Below are positions 53,462-64,000 of a stretch of DNA of 64,000 nt, one piece after another (the first letter of the stretch is position 1; each line of letters opens with the position of its first letter). Made by a program: the position numbers and the translations under genes. This DNA comes from Aquincola tertiaricarbonis (lineage in GTDB: Bacteria; Pseudomonadota; Gammaproteobacteria; Burkholderiales; Burkholderiaceae_C): the NCBI RefSeq assembly GCF_023573145.1, contig NZ_CP097635.1, positions 1,922,001 to 1,986,000 on the forward strand. The letters are read 5' to 3'. The notes under the pieces are model-generated. The model was given only the letters and a program-made list of their open reading frames with translations. It was not told where the DNA came from and made no database searches.

Positions 53462-54412
53462 TCAGGCGGCCTTGCGCACCGGCTTGCGTGCGGGCTTCTT
53501 GGCAGGTGTCCTGGCAGGCGTCTTGGTCGATGCCTTGGCAGGCGCTTTCGCCACCGTCTTGGCTGCCGTCTTGGCCGTCGTGCGGCTGGTCTTGCCGGCA
53601 GGCGCATCACCCCCCTTGCGGCCTGCCAGGCTGCGGCGCAGCAGCTCGCTCAGGTCCACCACGTTGGAGGCGGCGGGTGCCTCGTCGGCGTTTTCCAGCG
53701 GCGCCACCTGGGCCGTCTCGCCCGCTTCCACCTTCTTGGCAGCCAGCGCATGGATGGCATCGCTGAAGCGGTCCTGGTACTGGCTGGGGTCCCAGTCGCT
53801 CACCATCTCGCCGATCAACTGCTGGGCCATGGCCAGCTCGGCGTCCTTCAAGCCCGCGGCCTTCTTGCCTGCGGGCGGCAGCTTGAGTTCCTCGCGTGAA
53901 CGCACCTGGCTGGCCCAGCGCAGCGTGTTCAGCAACAGCGCGTCGCCATCGGGGATCAGCGCGGCCAGGCTTTCCTTGGTGTGCATCACCACGCGGGCCA
54001 CGGCGATGACGCCGGCGTCCACCATCGCCTCGCGCAGCAAGGCATACACCTTCTCGCCCTTGCCCAGCGGCGCCAGCAGGTAGGGCTTTTCCAGGTAGGT
54101 GAACGGGATCTGATCGGCCTTGACGAAGTGCTCGATCTCGATGACCTGCGTGCTCTTGGGGTAGGCCGCGTTGATCTCGTCTTCGCTCAGGATCACGTAG
54201 TCGCCGCTGTCCTGCTTCAGGCCCTTGACGATGTTGTCCTTGTCGATGTCCTTGCCGGTGCGCTTGTTAATGCGTTTGTAGCCCACCGGGTCCATGCTGC
54301 GCTTGTCCAGCCAGTCGAAGCTGATGCCGGTGTCCTGCGCGCCAGGGTACAGGGCCACGGGCACGTACACCAAACCAAAGCTGATGGCACCTTTCCAGAT
54401 CACGCGGGGCAT
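53462..54412 (-). CDS. ku: Ku-family DNA end-binding protein
   Basis: A 316-residue bacterial Ku. The start MPRVIWKGAISFGLVYVPVALY, together with KRINKRTGKDIDKDNIVKG, KPYLLAPLGKGEKVYALL, ALIPDGDALLLNTLRW and LAMAQQLIGEMVSDWDPSQYQDRF, are the family's core blocks. It encircles double-strand break ends and recruits the ligase LigD in non-homologous end joining. The last 60 residues are a Lys/Ala-rich repeat tail (KTPARTPAKKPARK) typical of the DNA-binding extension. LigD is not in this window. It is convergent with the DUF1232 gene. Confidence 0.96.
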   Translation of the reverse strand: MPRVIWKGAISFGLVYVPVALYPGAQDTGISFDWLDKRSMDPVGYKRINKRTGKDIDKDNIVKGLKQDSGDYVILSEDEINAAYPKSTQVIEIEHFVKADQIPFTYLEKPYLLAPLGKGEKVYALLREAMVDAGVIAVARVVMHTKESLAALIPDGDALLLNTLRWASQVRSREELKLPPAGKKAAGLKDAELAMAQQLIGEMVSDWDPSQYQDRFSDAIHALAAKKVEAGETAQVAPLENADEAPAASNVVDLSELLRRSLAGRKGGDAPAGKTSRTTAKTAAKTVAKAPAKASTKTPARTPAKKPARKPVRKAA

Positions 54413-54427
54413 GGTGTTCTCCGTTGG

Positions 54428-55027
54428 TCAGAACAGGGTGAGTTGCCCGGGCTGCACGGGCAGGTCGGTCGGATGCTCGCCGAAGCTCGGCCAATGCACA
54501 TGCTGGTCGGCCGGCATGCCGGGGTGGCCGTGGGCCCGCACCCGGTTGCCGCCTGCTTCACGGGCCAGCTCGCGGCGCCGGCCCGCCAGCCCGATCATCT
54601 GCTGGCCGGTCCAGTCGCCCGCGCTCGGGCCGCAGGCCACGCCGATGCTGACCGTCATGCGCCGCTGGTGCGAGCGGAAGCCGAGCTGGATGGCCTCGCG
54701 CAGGCCTTCGGCGCGGTGGTGCGCCTCTTCGATGCCGATGTGCTGCAGCATCACGCCGAACTGGTCGCCCACCAGCCGCGCCAGCACCGCCTGCGGGCCC
54801 AGCGCCAGGCGCAGCACCTTGCCGATCAGGTCCAGCGAGGCGTCGGCCGCATCGTCGCCTTCGCGCTCACGCAGCGCCTGGAAGTCGTCGGCATCCACCA
54901 CCAGCACCGACAGCCGCGCGCCGGTGTGCTGGGCTTCGGTGGCCGCCAGCTCCAGCGCCAGGAAGAAGCTGGGCGCGCTGGGCAGGCGTGTGATGGGGTC
55001 CAGCGCCTTCACCGCGGGCGGGTTCAT
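54428..55027 (-). CDS. Degenerate GGDEF-domain protein
   Basis: A 199-residue protein with the diguanylate-cyclase fold but an impaired signature: the expected GG[D/E]EF is VGDQF in VLARLVGDQFGVML. Other family blocks are present: LDPITRLPSAPSFFLALELA, SVLVVDADDFQALRE and RMTVSIGVACGP. No sensor domain precedes it. With GGDEF altered, cyclase activity is doubtful; it may bind nucleotide or act as a scaffold. The ATG overlaps the upstream gene's stop (ATGA). Ku follows, 15 bases from its stop. Confidence 0.78.
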   Translation of the reverse strand: MNPPAVKALDPITRLPSAPSFFLALELAATEAQHTGARLSVLVVDADDFQALREREGDDAADASLDLIGKVLRLALGPQAVLARLVGDQFGVMLQHIGIEEAHHRAEGLREAIQLGFRSHQRRMTVSIGVACGPSAGDWTGQQMIGLAGRRRELAREAGGNRVRAHGHPGMPADQHVHWPSFGEHPTDLPVQPGQLTLF

Positions 55028-55362
55028 GCCGGCTCGCAATCCAGGCAGTCGTCGATGAGGTCGCGGCCCGATTCTTCATCGAAGCCCAGGTCCACCACAC
55101 GGCTGCCGCGGCAAATGCTGCAGGGCTGGCCGGTGTTGCCGGCCACACCTCGCCAGACCGCGTGCTGGCGGCGGCTGGGGCGGCGCGCCTGCGCTGCGGC
55201 CTCCGGCGAGGGCGCATCGCCATACCAGCGACCCTGCGCCCAGCAGCTGTAAGGGCCGGCGGGGTGGCGGCGCTGGTACGGACCCTCGCGCAGGGGCGTG
55301 GCCTGCCCGTCGAACCAGGGCGTGGCCTGCAAAGGCGGCGTGAGCTTCTTCGGTGACTGCAT
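55024..55362 (-). CDS. Small CxxC zinc-ribbon-like protein (112 aa)
   Basis: A 112-residue protein of unrecognised family. The C-terminal half shows two Cys pairs, CSICRGSRVVDLGFDEESG and DDCLDCEPA, arranged like a small zinc ribbon. The N-terminal half is basic and aromatic (HPAGPYSCWAQGRWYG). Its stop overlaps the GGDEF start, so the two are coupled. It starts at ATG 55362, divergent from glgB by about 190 bases. No signal peptide. A role in DNA or RNA association is possible but only from the Cys pattern. Confidence 0.62.
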   Translation of the reverse strand: MQSPKKLTPPLQATPWFDGQATPLREGPYQRRHPAGPYSCWAQGRWYGDAPSPEAAAQARRPSRRQHAVWRGVAGNTGQPCSICRGSRVVDLGFDEESGRDLIDDCLDCEPA

Positions 55363-55554
55363 GGGGCAACGGACTGGCTCGGGCTGAAGCCGATGTGAAC
55401 CAGGCCAGCGGCAAGCAGCGTGCCGCAGGTCGTGCGGCGTGAGGGCTGGTTGCAAGGGCATACGCATTTGCAACACCCCGGGTACGTCGGTTGCCGAACC
55501 GTGGGCATCAGATGCACTGCGGCCCGCAGTGCGTGCAGCAGGAGTACCGCCCGC

Positions 55555-57474
55555 GTGTTGACCGACCAGGATCTTTATCTCTTTGGTGAAGGCACCCACT
55601 CGCGCCTGTACGAGAAGCTGGGCTGCCATTGGCACAACGGTGCCGCAGAGTTTGCCGTGTGGGCGCCGAATGCGCGCGCGGTGTCGGTCATCGGCGATTG
55701 GAACGGCTGGAACCCCGAAGCCGACCCGCTGCAGCCGCGGCCCGACAGCAGCGGCATCTGGGAAGGCCGCAGTACCCAGGCGCAGCGCGGGCAGGCCTAC
55801 AAGTACCGCATCGAGTCGCAGCACCAGGGCTATCGCGCCGACAAGGCCGACCCCTACGGCATTTATGCCGAGGTGGCGCCGGCCAACGGTTCGCGCATCT
55901 GGAGCCTGGACTACGACTGGGGCGATGCCGACTGGATGGCCCAGCGCGCCCGGCGCAATGCGCTGGATGCGCCGGTGTCCATCTATGAGCTGCACGCCGG
56001 CAGCTGGAAGCGGCCCGACGGTCAGATGATGGGCTACCGCGAGCTGGCCCATGCGCTGGCCGATCATGTGCTGGCCTGTGGCTTCACCCATGTGGAGCTG
56101 ATGCCGGTGACCGAGCATCCGTTCTATGGCTCGTGGGGCTACCAGACCACCGGCTACTTCGCGGCCACCTCGCGCTACGGATCACCGCAGGACCTGATGT
56201 TCCTGGTGGACCACCTGCACCAGCGCGGCATCGGCGTGATCCTGGACTGGGTGCCCTCGCACTTCCCGACCGACGAGCACGGCCTGCAGTACTTCGACGG
56301 CACGCACCTGTACGAGCATGCCGACCCGCGCCAGGGCTTCCACCCCGAGTGGAACAGCAGCATCTTCAACTACGGCCGGGGGGAGGTCAGCAGCTTCCTG
56401 ATCAGCTCGGCCCTGTTCTGGCTGGACAAGTACCACCTCGACGGTCTGCGCGTGGATGCGGTGGCCTCGATGCTGTACCTGGACTATGCGCGCCGTGACG
56501 GCGAATGGGTGCCCAACCGCTACGGCGGCCGCGAGAACCTGGAGGCCATCCACTTCCTGCAGAAGCTCAACGAGGCGGTGTACCGCGAGCACCCGGACAC
56601 GCTCACCATCGCCGAAGAAAGCACGGCCTGGCCGCGCGTCTCGCGCCCCACCTCCACCGGTGGCCTGGGCTTCGGCATGAAGTGGAACATGGGCTGGATG
56701 CACGACACCTTGTCGTTCATGCAGAAGGACCCGCTGTACCGCCAGTACCACCTGGGGCAGCTCACCTTCAGTCTGGTGTATGCCTTCAACGAGAACTTCG
56801 TGCTGCCGCTGTCGCACGACGAGGTGGTGTACGGCAAGAAGTCCCTGGTCGAGAAGATGCCGGGCGACGCCTGGCAGCAGCTGGCCAACCTGCGTGCCTT
56901 GTACGGCCTGATGTGGGGCCACCCTGGCAAGAAGCTGCTGTTCATGGGGGGCGAATTCGGCCAGCGTCGTGAATGGGCGCACGAGGGCCAGCTGGATTGG
57001 GAGCAGGCTGCGCAGCCGGGCCATGAAGGCCTGCGCCGTGCGCTGGCGCAGCTCAACCACCTGCTGCGCACCGAGCCGGCGCTGCATGAGCTGGACTTCA
57101 GCCCAGAGGGCTTCGAGTGGATCGAGGCCAACGACGCCGCCAACTCGGTGATCAGCTTCCTGCGCAAGCCCCGTGGTGGCGGTGCGCCGGTGCTGGTGGT
57201 GTGCAACTTCACGCCGCTGCCGCGCGAGGACTACCGGGTGGGCGTGCCGCAGGGCGGCTGGTGGCAGGAGCTGTTCAACAGCGATGCCGCCGACTACGGC
57301 GGCGCCGGCTGGGGCAACTGGGGCGGCCGCGAAGCCGAGGCCCCAGGCGCACACGGCCGCAGCCATGCGCTGCGGCTCACCTTGCCGCCGCTGGCCACCG
57401 TGATGTTCAAGCCCACGCAGGCCGAGCGGCCTGCGTTTGCAACGCGTTTGGAAGGAGATGGCCTTGGCCACTAA
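55555..57474 (+). CDS. glgB: 1,4-alpha-glucan branching enzyme
   Basis: A 639-residue GH13 branching enzyme. N-terminal CBM48-like region ([22 protein letters not shown]), then [47 protein letters not shown], the nucleophile Asp301 in [13 protein letters not shown], Glu354 in [12 protein letters not shown] and [11 protein letters not shown]. It puts alpha-1,6 branches into the glucan. The start is GTG at 55555, with AGGAG ten bases upstream; the next codon is TTG. It is shorter than E. coli GlgB (728 aa) because one N-terminal domain is absent. It overlaps glgE, giving the order glgB-glgE-treS. Confidence 0.96.
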   Translation: MLTDQDLYLFGEGTHSRLYEKLGCHWHNGAAEFAVWAPNARAVSVIGDWNGWNPEADPLQPRPDSSGIWEGRSTQAQRGQAYKYRIESQHQGYRADKADPYGIYAEVAPANGSRIWSLDYDWGDADWMAQRARRNALDAPVSIYELHAGSWKRPDGQMMGYRELAHALADHVLACGFTHVELMPVTEHPFYGSWGYQTTGYFAATSRYGSPQDLMFLVDHLHQRGIGVILDWVPSHFPTDEHGLQYFDGTHLYEHADPRQGFHPEWNSSIFNYGRGEVSSFLISSALFWLDKYHLDGLRVDAVASMLYLDYARRDGEWVPNRYGGRENLEAIHFLQKLNEAVYREHPDTLTIAEESTAWPRVSRPTSTGGLGFGMKWNMGWMHDTLSFMQKDPLYRQYHLGQLTFSLVYAFNENFVLPLSHDEVVYGKKSLVEKMPGDAWQQLANLRALYGLMWGHPGKKLLFMGGEFGQRREWAHEGQLDWEQAAQPGHEGLRRALAQLNHLLRTEPALHELDFSPEGFEWIEANDAANSVISFLRKPRGGGAPVLVVCNFTPLPREDYRVGVPQGGWWQELFNSDAADYGGAGWGNWGGREAEAPGAHGRSHALRLTLPPLATVMFKPTQAERPAFATRLEGDGLGH

Positions 57475-59596
57475 GACAACCGCTGCGGTGAAGTCCGCCG
57501 TGTCCGCACCCGCGCGTCCCAAGGCCTCTGCCGTGCGGCCCAGGCCCGCTGCCGTGAACGCCACGCCGGCGGTCGACACCCCCATCCAGCCCATCGGCAT
57601 GCCGCCCGACAGCGGCCGCTCACGCGCGGTGATCGATGCGGTGCTGCCGGTGGTCGATGGTGGCCGCTTTGCCGTCAAGCGTGTGGTGGGCGAGCCGCTG
57701 GCGGTGGAGGCCCATGTCATCACCGACGGCCATGACCAGCTGCGCGTGATGCTGCAGTGGCAGGCCGAAGGTGGGCCCTGGCAGGAAACCGAGATGAAGC
57801 ACACGGTCAACGACGTGTGGCAGGCCTGCTTCACGCCGCAGGCCCAGGGCCGCGCGGCCTACCGGGTGCAGGCCTGGGTGGACCACTTCCATTCGTGGCG
57901 GCACGAGCTGCTGCGGCGGGTGGACGACGACGACATCCGCATTGCTGCGCTGGTGGGCGCGGGCCTGCTGGACGAGGCCGCGGCCCGCGCGGTGGACGCC
58001 GACCGCCGGCTGCTGAGCGACTGGGCCGCGCGCCTGCGCCAGGGCGCCGAGGCCCGGCCCTTCGATGGCGCCAGCCTGAAGGCGCAGGCCCTGGACGAGC
58101 CGCTGGCCCTGTTGGCCGACCGCTATCCCGACCGCAGCCTGGCTGCCAGCAGCGCCGACCTGCCGCTGCAGGTGGACCGTGAACGCGCGCGCTTTTCCAG
58201 CTGGTACGAGCTGTTTCCCCGCTCGGCCGGCACCCAGCCTGGCAGGCACGGCAGCTTTGCGGACGTGGAGGCCAGGCTGCCCTACGTGGCCGAGATGGGC
58301 TTCGACGTGCTGTATTTCCCGCCCATCCACCCGGTGGGGCGCGACAAGCGCAAGGGCCGCAACAACGCGCTGCAGGCCGAGGCGGGCGACGTGGGCAGTC
58401 CCTGGGCCATCGGCGCCGAAGAGGGAGGCCACACCGACATCCTGCCCGAGCTGGGCACGCCCGAAGACTTCCGTCGCCTGGTGGCGCGGGCACGTGAGCT
58501 GGGCCTGGAGATCGCGATGGACATCGCCTTCCAGTGCGCGCCCGACCACCCGTGGGTGAAGTCGCACCCGCAGTGGTTCCGCTGGCGGCCCGACGGCACG
58601 GTGCAGTACGCCGAGAACCCGCCCAAGAAGTACCAGGACATCTACCCCTTCAACTTCGAGACCGAGGACTGGCGCGGGCTGTGGGCCGCGCTCAAGGGCG
58701 TGTTCGAGCACTGGATCGCCCAGGGCGTGCACATCTTCCGCGTCGACAACCCGCACACCAAGGCCTTCCCGTTCTGGGAGTGGTGCGTCACCGAGATCAA
58801 GCGCGTGCATCCGCAGGTGCTGTTCCTGGCCGAGGCCTTCACCCGGCCCAAGGTGATGCACCGGCTGGCCAAGCTGGGTTACTCGCAGTCGTACACCTAC
58901 TTCACCTGGCGGCAGAGCAAGCAGGAGCTGACCGAGTACTTCACCGAGCTGTCGCAAGGCCCGGGCAAGGACTACTTCCGCCCCAATGCCTGGCCCAACA
59001 CGCCCGACATCCTGAACGAGCAGCTGCACGGCGCCGGGCGGCCCACCTTCGCGCTGCGGCTGGTGCTGGCGGCCACGCTGTCCAGCAACTACGGCATCTA
59101 CGGCCCGGCCTACGAGCTGATGGAGAACGCCCCGCGCAGCCCCGGCAGCGAGGAGTACCTCGACTCCGAGAAGTACCAGCTGCGCCACTGGAACCTGCAG
59201 CGGCCCGACAGCCTGCGGCCGCTGATCGCACAGATCAACCACATCCGCCGCCGCAACCCGGCGCTGCAGCAGCTGCAGAACCTGCGCTTCGTGCACACCG
59301 ACAACGACCAGCTCATCGCCTACGTCAAGCGCGATGCGGCCTCGGGCAACACGGTGCTGGTGGTGGCCAATCTCGACACCCGCAACCGCCAGTCGGGCTG
59401 GGTGTCGCTGGACCCGGTGGCCCTGGGCCTGGAACGGAACGCCCGCTACCACCTGCACGACCTGCTGAGCAACCAGCGCTTCGTCTGGCAGGGCCCGCAC
59501 AACTTCGTGATCCTCGACCCCGGGCAGGCGCCGGCGCACGTGTTCCGCGTGACGCAGCAGCTGCAGGGCGAGCAGGACTTCGACCACGGTCATTGA
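57458..59596 (+). CDS. glgE: Maltose-1-phosphate maltosyltransferase GlgE
   Basis: A roughly 712-residue GH13_3 enzyme using alpha-maltose 1-phosphate to extend a linear alpha-1,4 glucan. N-terminal domain: [22 protein letters not shown] and the linker. Catalytic domain: [53 protein letters not shown], Asp430 in [18 protein letters not shown], Glu in [11 protein letters not shown] and [14 protein letters not shown] at 57458 directly follows GGAAGGAG, so TTG at 57464, six bases further, may be the real start. The frame overlaps glgB's end. First 50 residues are low-complexity. Confidence 0.95.
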   Translation: MALATKTTAAVKSAVSAPARPKASAVRPRPAAVNATPAVDTPIQPIGMPPDSGRSRAVIDAVLPVVDGGRFAVKRVVGEPLAVEAHVITDGHDQLRVMLQWQAEGGPWQETEMKHTVNDVWQACFTPQAQGRAAYRVQAWVDHFHSWRHELLRRVDDDDIRIAALVGAGLLDEAAARAVDADRRLLSDWAARLRQGAEARPFDGASLKAQALDEPLALLADRYPDRSLAASSADLPLQVDRERARFSSWYELFPRSAGTQPGRHGSFADVEARLPYVAEMGFDVLYFPPIHPVGRDKRKGRNNALQAEAGDVGSPWAIGAEEGGHTDILPELGTPEDFRRLVARARELGLEIAMDIAFQCAPDHPWVKSHPQWFRWRPDGTVQYAENPPKKYQDIYPFNFETEDWRGLWAALKGVFEHWIAQGVHIFRVDNPHTKAFPFWEWCVTEIKRVHPQVLFLAEAFTRPKVMHRLAKLGYSQSYTYFTWRQSKQELTEYFTELSQGPGKDYFRPNAWPNTPDILNEQLHGAGRPTFALRLVLAATLSSNYGIYGPAYELMENAPRSPGSEEYLDSEKYQLRHWNLQRPDSLRPLIAQINHIRRRNPALQQLQNLRFVHTDNDQLIAYVKRDAASGNTVLVVANLDTRNRQSGWVSLDPVALGLERNARYHLHDLLSNQRFVWQGPHNFVILDPGQAPAHVFRVTQQLQGEQDFDHGH

Positions 59597-59612
59597 ACGG
59601 CGCACTTCACAC

Positions 59613-62954
<3,342 letters not shown>

Positions 62955-62955
62955 C

Positions 62956-63816
62956 ATGGAACGGGTAGACATGATGCTGGAGCCGCTGCGGGCCTTCCTG
63001 CTGCAGATCGGCGCATTCATCCCCCGGCTGCTGATCGCGGCCGGCGTGCTCATCGTCGGCGTGCTGGTGGCCAAGGCCGCACGCTTTGCGGTGCGCAAGA
63101 CGCTGCGGGCCATCAACTTCCACATCGTCACCCGCCGTGCGGGCGTGGACGGCCTGCTGCAAAAGGGCGGCAGCGAGACCGACACCACCGACCTGCTGGC
63201 CTGGCTGGCCTACTGGGTGGTGATCCTGGCGGCGCTGATCGTGGCCTTCAACGGCCTGGGCCTGACGCAGGTGACCGAGCTGCTGGGCCGCGTGATGGTG
63301 TTCGTGCCCAAGGTGATCGTGGGCCTGCTGATCCTGGCCTTCGGTGCCTACTTCGCGCGCTTCGTGGCCAATGCGGTGGCCACCTACTGCCACAGCGTGG
63401 GCGTGCGCGATGCCGACCTGCTGGGCGGCCTGGCGCGCTACGCGATCCTGATCTTCGTGCTGATGATCGCGCTGGACCACCTGGACATCGGCGGCGCCAT
63501 CGTGCGCTACAGCTTCCTCATCGTGCTGGGCGGCCTGGTGGCCGCCATCGCGCTGGCCTTCGGCCTCGGCGGCCGCGAATGGGCCGCCGCGCACCTGGAA
63601 CGCTGGTGGCCCACCAAGGGCCTGGATGCGCTGCCCCAGCGCGGCGCCCGCTCGCCCGGCGGGCCGGGGGCGCAGGTCACGCCGTTCAACCCCGGGGTGC
63701 CGGGTGCGGGCCCCGGCGCAGGCGCAGCCGGTTCGGGCCTGGGTACCGGCACCGCCGGCCCCGGCGGTCCGGGCAGCCCTGGCCGCATGGGAGGGGGCGC
63801 GCGACGCGACGGGTGA
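62956..63816 (+). CDS. Mechanosensitive-channel-like transmembrane protein
   Basis: A 286-residue inner-membrane protein with at least five helices: FIPRLLIAAGVLIVGVLVAKA, WLAYWVVILAALIVAFNGL, VFVPKVIVGLLILAFGAYFA, LARYAILIFVLMIAL and YSFLIVLGGLVAAIALAFGLGG. The FVPKVIVGLLILAFGAYFARF motif marks the conserved TM-helix family near MscS-type channels. A Gly/Pro-rich disordered tail (about residues 230-286) follows. It starts one base after the treS stop and is probably co-transcribed; a role in osmotic response would fit the trehalose context. Confidence 0.8.
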   Translation: MERVDMMLEPLRAFLLQIGAFIPRLLIAAGVLIVGVLVAKAARFAVRKTLRAINFHIVTRRAGVDGLLQKGGSETDTTDLLAWLAYWVVILAALIVAFNGLGLTQVTELLGRVMVFVPKVIVGLLILAFGAYFARFVANAVATYCHSVGVRDADLLGGLARYAILIFVLMIALDHLDIGGAIVRYSFLIVLGGLVAAIALAFGLGGREWAAAHLERWWPTKGLDALPQRGARSPGGPGAQVTPFNPGVPGAGPGAGAAGSGLGTGTAGPGGPGSPGRMGGGARRDG

Positions 63817-63838
63817 GGCTCTGATGGGTCAGCGAAGG

Positions 63839-64000
63839 TCAGGGACCTCGTTGACACAGCTGATCAACCCGCGCAGCGACCTTGCCTTCCAGTTTGGAGA
63901 GGACCACATCCACCGGAATGGCATGGCCGGTTCGTTCATACGTGGCCAGGGATGCCCTGCACCGCGCGGCGAAAACGGGGGGCGTGGGGTGTGGGTGACC
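63839..64000 (-). CDS. C-terminal fragment of a protein entering from the right edge
   Basis: An open frame of 53 codons ends at 63839-63841 (stop TGA on the minus strand) and runs off the right edge. The visible tail includes ASLATYERTGHAIPVDVVLS and KLEGKVAARVDQLCQRGP. The pattern LATYERTGHAIPVDVV resembles the tail of small antitoxin or CopG/Arc-type regulators, but the part that would prove it lies outside the window. Reading frame and codon use look natural; identity is uncertain. Confidence 0.35.
   Translation of the reverse strand, partial: GHPHPTPPVFAARCRASLATYERTGHAIPVDVVLSKLEGKVAARVDQLCQRGP

Noticed and set aside
53462..53700. Tandem KTPAxTPAKK-like repeats in ku, considered as a separate repeat element
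   Set aside because: They are in frame and form the normal Lys/Ala-rich C-terminal tail of bacterial Ku.

Overview
The window is about 64 kb of high-GC chromosome from a betaproteobacterium of the order Burkholderiales. The evidence is gene content and order: ribD-ribE-ribBA-ribH-nusB, nrdR next to glyA, an extra infA, and abundant Bug/TctC-type binding proteins. The composition and the mix of GlgE, PQQ and type IV pilus genes would suit the Rubrivivax/Leptothrix/Ideonella group, but genus cannot be fixed from this sequence alone. No rRNA, tRNA, insertion sequence, prophage or CRISPR array was seen. The window is ordinary core and semi-core chromosome.

Layout. 0-2 kb: the end of a zinc ABC importer (znuB, znuC) divergent from a Fur/Zur-family regulator. 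2-6 kb (minus): riboflavin synthesis operon ending in nusB. 5.9-10.6 kb (minus): six type IV pilin-like genes (two fimT/gspH, pilE, pilW, pilX, pilV). 10.7-13.5 kb (minus): nrdR, glyA and a lytic transglycosylase. 13.7-15.3 kb: ubiD behind a possibly structured leader. 15.5-23.4 kb: a YdcF-like protein, a 1,270-residue DUF748/AsmA-like protein, msrA, a small His-containing protein and a ZnuD-type TonB receptor. 23.5-29.7 kb: pdxH, a MocA-like nucleotidyltransferase, a ChaC-like protein, the Entner-Doudoroff pair edd-eda, gloA, a PaaI-like thioesterase and a divergent MarR regulator with a near-perfect operator between them. 29.7-30.5 kb: a yybP-ykoY (Mn2+) riboswitch in front of an UPF0016/GDT1 cation exporter.

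30.5-36 kb (minus): an SDR plus MBL-fold pair, then a TonB-ExbB-ExbD-ExbD-TPR energy-transduction operon. 36.4-41.2 kb: fatty acid desaturase (with a perfect FNR-type box upstream), PQQ glucose dehydrogenase and a catalase-like heme protein. 41.2-48 kb: a transglutaminase-like protein, infA, and a LysR-controlled set (DapA-like, enolase superfamily, TctC, 2-hydroxyacid dehydrogenase) that looks like sugar-acid or hydroxy-acid catabolism. 48-53.5 kb: a Gly/Gln-rich protein, a NarL-type regulator, a large hybrid histidine kinase translationally coupled to a CheY-like regulator, and a DUF1232 membrane protein. 53.4-55.4 kb (minus): Ku, a degenerate GGDEF protein and a small CxxC protein. 55.5-63.8 kb: glgB, glgE and a treS-maltokinase fusion (the complete trehalose-to-alpha-glucan GlgE route), followed by a mechanosensitive-channel-like protein. 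A gene fragment enters from the right edge on the minus strand.

Functional links: periplasmic glucose oxidation (PQQ dehydrogenase) feeds gluconate towards edd/eda. Zinc import is represented at the inner membrane (znuBC), in its regulator (zur-like), and at the outer membrane (znuD), which would be powered by a TonB system of the kind encoded at 32-36 kb. The least explained signal is a recurrent CTAG-centred palindrome (TGTCTAGACA and close variants) at five intergenic or gene-end sites between 30.5 and 48.9 kb.
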